DNA of 64,000 nucleotides from Fictibacillus sp. FJAT-27399. Its GTDB lineage: Bacteria > Bacillota > Bacilli > Bacillales > Fictibacillaceae. The DNA is taken from the NCBI RefSeq assembly GCF_001510655.1, contig NZ_LMVC01000003.1:442389-506388 (forward strand). The letters are read 5' to 3'. Below the pieces are notes generated by a model. It had not been told where the DNA came from, searched no databases, and was given only the letters and a program-made list of their open reading frames with translations. The position numbers were made by a program, and so were the translations under genes. The first letter of the stretch is position 1; every line of letters starts with the position of its first letter. Positions 35,434-43,344 of the stretch are shown here, piece by piece.

Positions 35434-35490
35434 TTGAGCCAAAATAATACATAATTGAGCCTAACTCCAAATAATGGATTCTAACTTATT
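35434..35490 (+). repeat. TTGAGCC motif cluster with 20-21 bp period (copy 2)
   Basis: TTGAGCCAAAA, TTGAGCCTAAC and the degenerate TGGATTCTAAC begin at 35434, 35455 and 35475, each followed by AATAAT-like DNA. The consensus is the same as in the cluster at 22.1 kb. Confidence 0.65.
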
Positions 35491-35516
35491 ATTCATACTA
35501 TTTCACCCGGAAAACC

Positions 35517-35546
35517 TTGACATTCATCTTTAAATTAAGGTACTAT
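35517..35546 (+). promoter_or_regulatory. Promoter of the SAM riboswitch transcript
   Basis: A perfect TTGACA is followed after 18 bp by TACTAT (with TATACT three bases on), just upstream of the aptamer. Confidence 0.65.
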
Positions 35547-35560
35547 ACTAAAAAATAAAA

Positions 35561-35716
35561 GCATATCCAGAGCGGCTGAGGGACTGACCCTATGAAGCCC
35601 GGCAACCCCCGAATGGGCGGTGCCAATTTCAGACAAGAATCTATTTTGGAAGATAAGCGGACATGTAATCGTCAAAATGAATGTGCCGCCTTCTCCAGAT
35701 TTGGAGAAGCCTTTTT
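35561..35716 (+). promoter_or_regulatory. SAM-I (S-box) riboswitch
   Basis: The aptamer shows the S-box landmarks in order: TATCCAGAGCGGCTGAGGGA, CCTATGAAGCCCGGCAACC, then GGTGCCAATTTC, and the closing AGATAAGCGG. SAM binding to this RNA normally causes premature termination of methionine or cysteine genes. The expression platform is a perfect stem CTTCTCCA with TGGAGAAG followed by five T residues (35690-35716). No sulfur-metabolism gene follows; see findings. Confidence 0.88.
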
Positions 35717-35755
35717 AATCACATACAGTAAGAGCTGACTAGACATCTAGAGGCT

Positions 35756-35794
35756 CGTTTAAGCAGGAATCGACCTGTTTAAGCGGGTCTTTTT
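35756..35794 (+). terminator. Second terminator after the SAM riboswitch
   Basis: CGTTTAAGCAGG pairs with CCTGTTTAAGCG (two G-T pairs) over a 6-nt loop, followed by GGTCTTTTT. It would end any transcript that escaped the riboswitch terminator. Confidence 0.75.
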
Positions 35795-35798
35795 AATT

Positions 35799-36119
35799 GG
35801 CTGTTTTCGTAACCTTTGTTGCTCCTGGGAGTGGTTGATTTCCGTTTCAGGATGCTCGCTTTAACCGGACCTACTTTCGCGGGGCGTGCGCTGAACCTAC
35901 CGGCGCGAGCGCCTACTTTCTCGGCGCTTGCGCCTGCGGGTTTCACCTGTCACGCTCGTCCCGCAGGACAAGGAAGGCTTCGGCAGCGTTATATCGCACG
36001 AAGAAAATGTGAAATTCATTTTCGAGGAGTCTCGCACCTTGCACTCCAATCAACTTAGCAATGAAGGTTTCTTTACAAAAATGCTCCCAACTAAAGCAAC
36101 AATCATTAAGAAAAGTGTC
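35799..36119 (+). repeat. Modular intergenic repeat, copy C (class 2)
   Basis: Starts GGCTGTTTTCGTAA and ends near AATCATTAAGAAAAGTGTC, whose inverse resembles the left end. It contains the core GTTGATTTCCGTTTCAGG, two GC-rich modules (ACCGGCGCGAGCGCC type), the block GACAAGGAAGGCTTCGGCAG also present in copy E, and the ACTCCAATCAACTT end block. Frames inside it are by-products of the repeat. Confidence 0.85.
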
Positions 36120-36154
36120 ATTTTAATTTTAAAAAAAACCGGGGAGGAAAGCGC

Positions 36155-36250
36155 ATGTTCACTTTCTATTGGAGTCTATTGACTTTATTTTGGGTTATCG
36201 GACTCTTCATCTGGCATAAAATTTATCCGGACAAGAGGAATGAAGGGTGA
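36155..36250 (+). CDS. 31-residue membrane peptide
   Basis: ATG behind a strong GGGGAGGA opens a 31-codon frame: a short N-terminus, one hydrophobic helix (SLLTLFWVIGLFIW, about residues 7-20) and a charged tail ending PDKRNEG. A terminator follows, so it is a complete transcription unit end. It is the first possible coding product after the SAM riboswitch. No family recognised; I rejected the MetS transporter subunit because no metP is present. Confidence 0.6.
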   Translation: MFTFYWSLLTLFWVIGLFIWHKIYPDKRNEG

Positions 36251-36261
36251 CCTTTTGTCTG

Positions 36262-36306
36262 AAAAGACCTTATCTCACAAAAGCGGGATAGGGTCTTTTG
36301 ATTTTT
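36262..36306 (+). terminator. Terminator after the 31-residue peptide gene
   Basis: AAAAGACCTTATC pairs with GATAGGGTCTTTT (one G-T pair) across a 12-14 nt loop, followed by a T-rich stretch. Confidence 0.75.
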
Positions 36307-36353
36307 ATGTAAATTGTTTGATTTTCTGCAGTCCGTAGTTTAACCATGGTATG

Positions 36354-36378
36354 ATAAAACATAATGATTACGTTTTAT
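36354..36378 (+). promoter_or_regulatory. Zur box
   Basis: ATAAAACATAAT, one central G and ATTACGTTTTAT form a 25 bp palindrome with one mismatched pair. Against the B. subtilis Zur consensus (AAATCGTAAT-N-ATTACGATTT) 17 of 20 fixed bases agree. It directly follows a TATGAT -10-like element and lies 22 bp before the GTPase start, so zinc-bound Zur should block transcription. Confidence 0.75.
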
Positions 36379-36400
36379 TTTGTTTAAGGAGGATCCTGTT

Positions 36401-37393
36401 ATGTCTCGACCAAAGATACCAACCTATATATTAAGCGGCTTTTTAGGGAGCGGGAAAACGACCGTGCTGCTGAAGATGCTGTCTGATTTTAAAAGCAGGG
36501 GGCTCAAGCCGGGCATCGTTCTGAATGAACTCGGACAAGTGAATGTAGAAGGGCATATGTTCAAAGGTGAAAAAATGCTGGAGATGCTGGATGGCTGTAT
36601 TTGCTGTACGATCCAGGACGACCTTCGCGAGGAACTGCAGTTCTTTTTACAGGATGAGAACGCTGTGGATATTTTGCTGATTGAAGGTACAGGAGTTGCA
36701 AATCCGAAGGAAATTCTTGAAGCACTGACGGATCCGCGGCTTCGTGACGGTTTTGAAACGCAATCGATCATCAGTCTGGCCGATGCAAGTAAGTTTCTTG
36801 AGTATCAAAGCATATTCTCCAGTTCAAGAGAGATACGCGAGATGCTCAATGAACAAATAACGAGCGCTACACTTATTCTTTTAAACAAGATGGATCTTGT
36901 TAACGAGAAAACGAAAGATAAAATCTATAAAAAGCTTAGAAAGCAATTAAAAGCGGAAGTAGAGATCATCGAGACAGTATATGGCGATGTAGAACTGGAC
37001 GAGTTGCTGAAGAAACGGATGAGCACTGTCGCGGTATCGTTAAGCAAGGAAACAGGAAATGCTGGCCATTCTCATCATGAACATGAAGATCACCACCACC
37101 ACGAGCATCCATTTAAGGCATTTAAAATAGAAGATTTCCCGGCGGTTGAACGGATCCGGTTTGAAAAATGGCTGAAAAAGCTGCCAGAAAGTGTGCTGCG
37201 AGGAAAAGGAATGGTATCACTGGCGTCCCCCTCAGGACTCTATCAATTCCAATTTGCATCGAAAGAAGTAGAAATGGAGCGGATGGAAGATCAAAATTGC
37301 AGGACATGCCTCATTTTAATTGGCTATAACATGCCGATTGAGGAAATTCGAGTTTCTTTTCAGCAGGAAGTGCTGCAAACCGTCAGCATCTAG
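36401..37393 (+). CDS. COG0523 (CobW/ZagA-like) metal-chaperone GTPase
   Basis: A 330-residue G3E GTPase with Walker A GFLGSGKTT (about 13-21), the metal-binding GCICC motif (about 67-71), the LLIEGTGVANP switch, NKMD guanine motif, and a histidine-rich loop HSHHEHEDHHHHEHP (about 224-238). C-terminal CobW domain from about 245. The Zur box upstream points to a zinc-starvation role like ZagA/YciC, delivering zinc to essential enzymes. ATG start 9 bp after AAGGAGG. Confidence 0.9.
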   Translation: MSRPKIPTYILSGFLGSGKTTVLLKMLSDFKSRGLKPGIVLNELGQVNVEGHMFKGEKMLEMLDGCICCTIQDDLREELQFFLQDENAVDILLIEGTGVANPKEILEALTDPRLRDGFETQSIISLADASKFLEYQSIFSSSREIREMLNEQITSATLILLNKMDLVNEKTKDKIYKKLRKQLKAEVEIIETVYGDVELDELLKKRMSTVAVSLSKETGNAGHSHHEHEDHHHHEHPFKAFKIEDFPAVERIRFEKWLKKLPESVLRGKGMVSLASPSGLYQFQFASKEVEMERMEDQNCRTCLILIGYNMPIEEIRVSFQQEVLQTVSI

Positions 37394-37554
37394 GTACGTT
37401 TGGCAAGCTGGATTCAGTGGCGGGCGGAGGTTTACCCGCGGAAATATTTGCCCGCCAACACCACGATTCACACAATCTCCTATTCAGCAAAATCGTATAA
37501 AACATGCTACATTAATTCATGATGATAAGAGTGTAAGTTGAAGGAGGATATATC

Positions 37555-38541
37555 GTGATACGTTTTGGAGTAATCGGAACAAACTGGATTACCGATGCTT
37601 TCTTGAAAGCAGCAGGTGACTTGGAAGACCTTAAGCTGGCTGCCGTCTATTCAAGGACGGTGGAGAAAGGGAGAGAGTTCGCGGATAAGTACGGGGTACA
37701 TACGGTTTTTACCGATGTGGAAGAGATGGCAAAATCCGATGTGATCGATGCGGTTTATGTTGCCAGCCCGAACTCTTTTCACTCGAAGCATGCCATCACG
37801 CTGATGAACCATGGCAAGCATGTGCTCTGCGAAAAGCCGCTTGCTTCCAACGCAGAGGAAGTCAAAGAAATGATCGAAGCGGCAAAAGCAAACAAGATTG
37901 TTCTGATGGAGGCGCTAAAATCAACCATGCTTCCGGGATTCAAAGCAATTCAAGAAAGTTTGCCCAAAATCGAGACCATAAGAAGATATGTGGGAAACTA
38001 CTGCCAGTATTCTTCTCGCTATGATGCCTATAAAGAAGGAAACATTTTGAATGCGTTTAAGCCTCAGTTTTCAAATGGAGCACTCATGGACTTGGGAACG
38101 TACTGCATCTATCCGCTCGTAGTTCTGTTCGGCAAGCCGATCAGCGTAAAGGCGAGCGGGGTCATGCTGGAATCCGGTGTGGATGGGGAAGGCAGCGTCC
38201 TTTTGACGTATGAGTCGATGGAGGCTGTCATTACGTATTCAAAGATTACGGATTCGTTCCTTCCTTCTGAAATTCAGGGGGAGAAAGGGAGCATCATCAT
38301 TGACCGGATTCATACACCGGAAAAGGTTGAGATTCGCCATCGAGGCGGATCGGTGGAAGATGTCTCTCAAACAGCCCAACATGAACCGATGTATTATGAA
38401 GCAAAAGAATTCATCTCTCTGATTCAGCAGGGAAAACTGGAATCAGACATCAACTCTCACGAAAATTCTCTTACAGTCATGGAGATTATGGATGAAGTCC
38501 GCAGCCAGATTGGTGTTGTCTATCCAAGCGACCGAAAATAA
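37555..38541 (+). CDS. Gfo/Idh/MocA family oxidoreductase
   Basis: The 328-residue NAD(P)-dependent enzyme has an N-terminal Rossmann fold (FGVIGTNWITDAF) and the family motif CEKPLASNAEE near residues 98-108, then the alpha/beta substrate domain. Substrate is likely a sugar or cyclitol, not identifiable here; B. subtilis YulF is a similar length relative. GTG start behind AAGGAGGATA. Confidence 0.88.
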   Translation: MIRFGVIGTNWITDAFLKAAGDLEDLKLAAVYSRTVEKGREFADKYGVHTVFTDVEEMAKSDVIDAVYVASPNSFHSKHAITLMNHGKHVLCEKPLASNAEEVKEMIEAAKANKIVLMEALKSTMLPGFKAIQESLPKIETIRRYVGNYCQYSSRYDAYKEGNILNAFKPQFSNGALMDLGTYCIYPLVVLFGKPISVKASGVMLESGVDGEGSVLLTYESMEAVITYSKITDSFLPSEIQGEKGSIIIDRIHTPEKVEIRHRGGSVEDVSQTAQHEPMYYEAKEFISLIQQGKLESDINSHENSLTVMEIMDEVRSQIGVVYPSDRK

Positions 38542-38548
38542 ACGATTT

Positions 38549-38583
38549 GAACTGCTCAGAGTTTTTTCTGGGCAGTTCTTGTT
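38549..38583 (+). terminator. Terminator of the oxidoreductase gene
   Basis: GAACTGCTCAG pairs with CTGGGCAGTTC (one G-T pair) over an 8-nt loop, then TTGTTT. Confidence 0.8.
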
Positions 38584-38721
38584 TAGATAGGCTGTGAGAA
38601 TGAAATAGTACGTACCATATGAAAATGGGGGTTTGGATGAGAGTGCATTGGTCACACTAAAGGTGACGATCCTTTCATTTACATAGATAGGGAAACTATT
38701 AGGCAATGAGGAGTGGAAGAC

Positions 38722-39615
38722 ATGACGAAAAAAGTGAAGAAAGCCATTATTCCGGCAGCTGGTCTTGGGACGAGATTTCTGCCGGCCACGAAAGCAATGC
38801 CGAAAGAAATGCTGCCTATCGTAGACAAACCAACCATTCAATATATTGTGGAAGAAGCAATTAATTCCGGGATAGAAGATATTCTGATCGTAACAGGTAA
38901 AGGAAAACGTGCGATCGAGGATCATTTTGATTATTCATTTGATCTGGAGCAGAGTCTGTTCAGCAAAGGAAAGGTGAAGCTGCTTCAGGAAGTTCAGCGC
39001 TCGTCAGAAATGGCAGATATTCATTACATCCGCCAGAAGCAGCCGAAGGGACTTGGGCATGCTGTATGGAGTGCAAGGAAATTTATTGGAGATGAGCCGT
39101 TCGCTGTCCTGCTTGGTGATGATATTGTCCAATCGGAAACACCGTGCATTCGCCAGCTGATCCAGCAGTATGAGAAAACAGGATCATCTGTTATCGGGGT
39201 AAAGCCTGTTCCAGAAGAAGAAACAGACCGGTACGGGATCATTGAAACGAGAAAACAAGCGGGACGCCTGTATGAGGTCTCCAATTTTGTAGAAAAACCT
39301 TCAAAAGGCGAAGCTCCTTCCAACCTGGCGATCATGGGGCGCTACGTTCTTACTCCCGAGATCTTTTCCATTCTCGATAACCAGGAAATCGGGGCCGGAG
39401 GGGAGATTCAGCTTACCGATGCCATTCATAGGCTGAACCAGGAGCAGAACGTTTATGCTTATGAGTTTGAGGGTGATCGGTATGATGTAGGGGACAAGCT
39501 TGGTTTTATAACAACCACGATTGAATTTGCATTGAAGAACAAAGAGCTTAACGAGCCTCTTATGCATTATTTAAAAGAAAAGCTGATGAACGTGCAGGCT
39601 GATCCAAAAATGTAA
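38722..39615 (+). CDS. galU: UTP-glucose-1-phosphate uridylyltransferase
   Basis: Makes UDP-glucose for glycolipids, wall teichoic acid decoration and polysaccharides (gtaB in B. subtilis). The 297-residue enzyme has the nucleotide motif [20 protein letters not shown] (about 10-29), LLGDDIV and [17 protein letters not shown] start 8 bp after GAGGAG. It leads a probable operon with the next two membrane proteins. Confidence 0.94.
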   Translation: MTKKVKKAIIPAAGLGTRFLPATKAMPKEMLPIVDKPTIQYIVEEAINSGIEDILIVTGKGKRAIEDHFDYSFDLEQSLFSKGKVKLLQEVQRSSEMADIHYIRQKQPKGLGHAVWSARKFIGDEPFAVLLGDDIVQSETPCIRQLIQQYEKTGSSVIGVKPVPEEETDRYGIIETRKQAGRLYEVSNFVEKPSKGEAPSNLAIMGRYVLTPEIFSILDNQEIGAGGEIQLTDAIHRLNQEQNVYAYEFEGDRYDVGDKLGFITTTIEFALKNKELNEPLMHYLKEKLMNVQADPKM

Positions 39616-39658
39616 GCCATTGCCGATTTAAGGGCGTATCCTAAACAGAAGGGGTTCC

Positions 39659-41356
39659 ATGATTGTGAAATACTGGTCAGCCTTGAGTCCGGAAAATAAA
39701 CATCTGACATTGGCATGGGTGCTGCTGGTTTTGTTCATGGCCCCTCCGTTTATTCTCGGTGAGCATTCTCATATCCGAGTACATGACAATATGGATTCCA
39801 ACATTGCGTGGTACAAGGTGTTAAAAGAAAGCGGGCAGCTGTTCGGTCCGATGGACACCGTCATTCCGCAAATTATCAACGGCCTTCCCAGGAATGCTTT
39901 CGGAACCGAGTTCAGTCTGATCCAATGGCTTCATCACTGGTTTCCGCCTATGACAGCTTATGCCATAAGCCAGGGGATTACCCGGATTTTTGCGTTCATC
40001 GGGATGTATTTGCTGCTGTCGAAGCATTTTATGAAAGATGAAAAGGCTTATCCCATAACCGTGTGGGTTTCACTTGCCTTTGCACTTACTCCCTTTTGGC
40101 CGTCGGGAATGCTCAGTACGCTAGGGCATCCCCTTGCTTTATGGGCATTTTTAAATATTAGAAAGCACAAAGAAACCTGGAGGGAATGGCTTACGCTTGT
40201 ACTCCTGCCCCTATACTCCAGTTTTGTGCTTGGATTTTTCTTTTTTCTCACTGCAGTGGGTGTGATCTGGCTTTATGATGCAGTTACAAAAAAGCGGTGG
40301 AACATGCGCTTTTTATTCAGCATTGTATTGATGACGGTCCTTTATTTGCTGATTGAATATAGACTCGTATACTCTCTGGTAGTGCCGGAAGCACCGACAA
40401 GCCGGAATGAATTCATGAGCTCGAAGCTCTCGTTCTGGCATACGATACGGCTTGTTTTCAAAAACTATTTTCTGGGCCACACGCATGTCCTCACTTTACA
40501 TACAGCGGTCATTTTACCCATTATGTTTGCTGCGCTTTGGAAGATTTGGAAAGAAAGCAGTGGGGAGATTAAAAAATCGTTCCTTCTCTTATTCTTGCTT
40601 AACTTCTTGCTGTCTGTCTGGTATGCCTTTTGGTTTTACAGGGGCTGGACGCCTGTAAAAGAGAAGGTTTCTTTTCTTGCGACGTTCAATTTTGCACGTT
40701 TTCATTTTTTGCGCCCGCTCGTTATTTATGTTTTGTTTGCTTTAGGAAGCTGGATTCTATGGAAAATAGAAGGCTGGCGGACATGGATAAAGGCCGGTTT
40801 GGCTCTTCAGATTTTTATTTTATGCTGTGCTCATGAGGAGATTTATTACCGTGTTGTCCATGCGCCATCCTTCAAGGAGTTTTATGCCGTCAAACAATTC
40901 GAGGAGATGGAACACTATATCGGAATGCCGCAGTCTTCCTATCGAGTGGCGAGCATCGGGATCCATCCTGCCATCGCCCAGTATAACGGCTTTTACACCC
41001 TTGATACATACAACAATTATTATCCGCTGTCTTATAAGCATAAGTTTCGCAGAATTATTGCCAAAGAACTTGATAAAGACCGGATGCTAAAAAATTACTT
41101 TGATCAATGGGGAAACCGGTGCTATCTTTTTGCAGATGAGCTGGGAAAGAAGTACCACTACACGAAACATTCAAAGAAACGCATTCAGCATCTCCAGCTG
41201 AACACGAAAGTCTTTACTCAAATGGGAGGCCGGTATATCTTTTCCGCGCTTCCGATTGATAATGCAGAAGAAAATCACCTGCATTTTGTAAAAGCATTTT
41301 CTCAAAAGGAATCGGCTTGGAGGATTTATTTGTATCGTGCTGAAGAAATGGACTAA
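39659..41356 (+). CDS. ykoS: DUF6044 multi-spanning membrane protein (YkoS-like)
   Basis: A 565-residue protein with roughly 10-12 hydrophobic helices in residues 15-400 and a soluble C-terminal domain (about 405-565). An early loop contains HDNMDSN and the motif GLPRNAFGTEFS, reminiscent of GT-C glycosyltransferases that use lipid-phosphate sugars. B. subtilis ykoS lies with ykoT, a dolichyl-phosphate-type glycosyltransferase. Placement between galU and a GtrA gene supports a role in surface glycosylation; the reaction is inference. ATG start after GGGGTTCC-type weak site. Confidence 0.8.
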   Translation: MIVKYWSALSPENKHLTLAWVLLVLFMAPPFILGEHSHIRVHDNMDSNIAWYKVLKESGQLFGPMDTVIPQIINGLPRNAFGTEFSLIQWLHHWFPPMTAYAISQGITRIFAFIGMYLLLSKHFMKDEKAYPITVWVSLAFALTPFWPSGMLSTLGHPLALWAFLNIRKHKETWREWLTLVLLPLYSSFVLGFFFFLTAVGVIWLYDAVTKKRWNMRFLFSIVLMTVLYLLIEYRLVYSLVVPEAPTSRNEFMSSKLSFWHTIRLVFKNYFLGHTHVLTLHTAVILPIMFAALWKIWKESSGEIKKSFLLLFLLNFLLSVWYAFWFYRGWTPVKEKVSFLATFNFARFHFLRPLVIYVLFALGSWILWKIEGWRTWIKAGLALQIFILCCAHEEIYYRVVHAPSFKEFYAVKQFEEMEHYIGMPQSSYRVASIGIHPAIAQYNGFYTLDTYNNYYPLSYKHKFRRIIAKELDKDRMLKNYFDQWGNRCYLFADELGKKYHYTKHSKKRIQHLQLNTKVFTQMGGRYIFSALPIDNAEENHLHFVKAFSQKESAWRIYLYRAEEMD

Positions 41357-41397
41357 AAATGGCAAAAGGAGTAGCCGGAATAGATGGCTGATGAGAA

Positions 41398-41835
41398 ATG
41401 AAACATTCATTTGTACGATTTTTGATAGTTGGTGTAATCAATACATTGGTCGGATTATCGGTGATCTATCTGCTGCTTCATGCGGCAGATGTATCGTATT
41501 GGCTGGCAACATTTTTAGGAAACGCAGTTGGCGCATGTGTGAGCTATGTGCTAAACCGGATGTTCACGTTTAAAAGCTCCTCACCAGTAGCGGGAAGTAT
41601 GGTACGGTTTGCTATCGTCATTCTTCTCTGCTATTTTATCGCCTATTATGCCGGAATTCGGATCGCAGACTGGGCCTTCTCAGCAATAATTCCTCTGCCA
41701 AAACACTTTGCCAAAGATGCCGCTGTTTTGATAGGAACAGGACTGTATACGGTTCTGAATTATGCCGGACAAAAACGCTTCGTGTTTACGGAGAGCAGCA
41801 GCTCTGGTAAAGCGGGCACTATGACGCGAGAGTAA
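41398..41835 (+). CDS. GtrA/GtcA family membrane protein
   Basis: A 145-residue protein with four helices, VRFLIVGVINTLVGLSVIYLL-like first helix and the C-terminal VLNYAGQKRFVF motif. GtrA proteins help move undecaprenyl-linked sugars across the membrane for teichoic acid or O-antigen glycosylation. It follows the DUF6044 gene by about 40 bp with a weak ribosome binding site (GATGAGA), consistent with operon coupling. Confidence 0.88.
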   Translation: MKHSFVRFLIVGVINTLVGLSVIYLLLHAADVSYWLATFLGNAVGACVSYVLNRMFTFKSSSPVAGSMVRFAIVILLCYFIAYYAGIRIADWAFSAIIPLPKHFAKDAAVLIGTGLYTVLNYAGQKRFVFTESSSSGKAGTMTRE

Positions 41836-41850
41836 TTAAATAACAGTTCT

Positions 41851-42192
41851 TTACTTCGTTCCGGGTGCGGGATGATCTACCCCTTTTACATGATGCTGAT
41901 GGCCATCGTCTACACTTGTGTAAAAGTCGTAATAGTGAACATGCATGCCGTTGCCTACTGGAATAGGCGGACCAGAATAGGCTCGGTAATGGTGGGTATG
42001 GCCATTTTCAAACATCACGTACCCTTCCGTAAAATGGATGTGGCCTCCGTCCTGTGTAGGAATGGGTGGAGAAGTGACATCAAGGCATTGATGGACGTGG
42101 TCTCCAGCCATGGAAGTATAATCAACGGAACCATGATTGTGGTTGGGAACAAACCCTTGGACAAAGTCATCCTTTCCCACTTTGTTGTTCAT
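41851..42192 (-). CDS. ymaF: YmaF family histidine-rich protein
   Basis: A 113-residue soluble protein with repeated His pairs at regular intervals (HNHGSVD, GDHVHQ, GGHIHF, GHTHHY, GMHVHYYDF, GHQHHV), spaced about 16-20 residues and typical of YmaF. About 16 percent of residues are His, suggesting metal binding. The ATG start lies behind AGGAGGAG; seven upstream codons are open but unsupported. It is divergent from the CDF exporter gene. Function unknown. Confidence 0.85.
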   Translation of the reverse strand: MNNKVGKDDFVQGFVPNHNHGSVDYTSMAGDHVHQCLDVTSPPIPTQDGGHIHFTEGYVMFENGHTHHYRAYSGPPIPVGNGMHVHYYDFYTSVDDGHQHHVKGVDHPAPGTK

Positions 42193-42213
42193 AAGAATCT
42201 CCTCCTGTAACAT

Positions 42214-42438
42214 TTGGCCTAATCAATAGTTATGTTCTGTTTTGTTTTATTTTCCAAAATTTTATGTTTCATTGATTTTCTCTTGTGAAAAGAGTATGAT
42301 TAATGAACTGGACTTTTGCCGTAATTATAAGGATGATGGATATGAAAAACCCAAAATTCAAAATCACATACCTGCCCTAAGCCGCCTTCGGCTTAGGGAT
42401 TTTTTTTCCTTCGGGAAACATTATTTTAGGAGGGGAAC
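42214..42438 (+). other. CDF leader region with possible leader peptide
   Basis: Between ymaF and the CDF gene. A 14-codon frame at 42336-42380 (MDMKNPKFKITYLP) has ATAAGGATG upstream and its stop codon lies inside the left arm of the terminator hairpin at 42375-42408. Such overlap is what an attenuator would show, but chance is not excluded. Confidence 0.35.
42375..42408 (+). terminator. Terminator in the CDF gene leader
   Basis: CCCTAAGCCG pairs perfectly with CGGCTTAGGG over a CCTT loop and is followed by eight T residues, only 30 bp before the CDF start. Because no intact gene precedes it on this strand, it probably acts as an attenuator. Confidence 0.85.
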
Positions 42439-43344
42439 ATGGAGATTGTACATGAAAGAGAAAGAATAGGTAAAAAAGTGGCCTGGTTGGCTCTGATCAG
42501 CAACTGTATATTAACCATTGGAAAGGTTGCGGTCGGGCTGAATGCAGGAAGTGAATCGGTCTTTGCGGACGGTATCCACTCCGCTGCAGACATTGTAGCT
42601 TCTATTGCTGTACTGGCCGTGGTAGGAATCTCCAACAAGCCGCCTGATGAGGACCATCCATTCGGACATGGTAAAGCTGAAGTGCTTAGTGAAGGCTTTG
42701 TAGGTATTATTTTATTTCTTGTTTCTATATATATTGTTGTTGAAGGTATCCTGGGCTTAATCGGAACACCGAAAGCACCTGAGTACATTGCTTTGTTCGC
42801 CGCTCTATTTTCTTATATTGCAAAGCACCTGCTTTACCATAACTCCATGAAGCTGGGTGAAAAATATAACAGCAAAGCCATAATAGCGATCGCATTTGAC
42901 CACAAAGCTGACATTGTAGCCTCCCTCGCTGCTTTTTTTGGCGTCATACTATCCATTATCGGGGATAAATTCAACTTGCCTTATCTCTTATACGGCGATG
43001 CTGCGGCCAGTCTGATCGTCGCTTTCCTTATCCTGAAAATCTCACTGAAACTGCTCGGTTCATCCGTTGATGTATTGATGGATAAGAATATTGAAAAACC
43101 GCTGCTGACACAGTACCGAAAAGTTGTCATGGAATTTAAAGAAGTGAAGCGGATTGACCGCATGAGAGCGAGGACACATGGCCACTACATCATTCTGGAC
43201 TTAAGAATTTCGCTCAATTATGATCTGAGCATTAAAGAAGGCCATGATATTGCAAGAAATTTAAGAGACGAGATACAAAAAAGATTTCCGGATATATCTG
43301 AGGTATTTATTCATATTAATCCGTACTTTCCTGACAAAAATTGA
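42439..43344 (+). CDS. Cation diffusion facilitator (CDF) metal exporter
   Basis: The 301-residue protein exports divalent metal (Mn, Zn, Fe or Co) using protons. It has six helices in residues about 12-210, metal-site motifs FADGIHSAAD (about 46-55) and FDHKADIVAS (about 152-161), the loop DEDHPFGHGKAE, and a cytoplasmic C-terminal domain (about 212-301). Closest in layout to the MneP/MneS manganese exporters. ATG start behind TTAGGAGGGG, directly after the leader terminator. Confidence 0.92.
   Translation: MEIVHERERIGKKVAWLALISNCILTIGKVAVGLNAGSESVFADGIHSAADIVASIAVLAVVGISNKPPDEDHPFGHGKAEVLSEGFVGIILFLVSIYIVVEGILGLIGTPKAPEYIALFAALFSYIAKHLLYHNSMKLGEKYNSKAIIAIAFDHKADIVASLAAFFGVILSIIGDKFNLPYLLYGDAAASLIVAFLILKISLKLLGSSVDVLMDKNIEKPLLTQYRKVVMEFKEVKRIDRMRARTHGHYIILDLRISLNYDLSIKEGHDIARNLRDEIQKRFPDISEVFIHINPYFPDKN

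Larger units (their letters stand above)
35378..36154. other. Large intergenic region with motif cluster, orphan SAM riboswitch and repeat copy C
   Basis: From left to right: the TTGAGCC motif cluster (35434-35490), a strong promoter, a SAM-I riboswitch with its terminator (35561-35716), a second terminator (35756-35794), repeat copy C (35799-36119), then the ribosome binding site of a 31-residue peptide gene. No normal gene lies in these 780 bp. Confidence 0.7.

Noticed and set aside
35816-36182. Open frames of 80 and 84 codons in repeat copy C
   Set aside because: By-products of the GC-rich repeat; equivalent frames are broken in the other copies.
36155-36250. MetS-type transporter small subunit
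   Set aside because: MetS genes follow metP; no such transporter gene is nearby and the sequence lacks a clear match.
42214-42438. Known metal riboswitch (NiCo or yybP-ykoY) before the CDF gene
   Set aside because: I could not find the conserved cores of either class.
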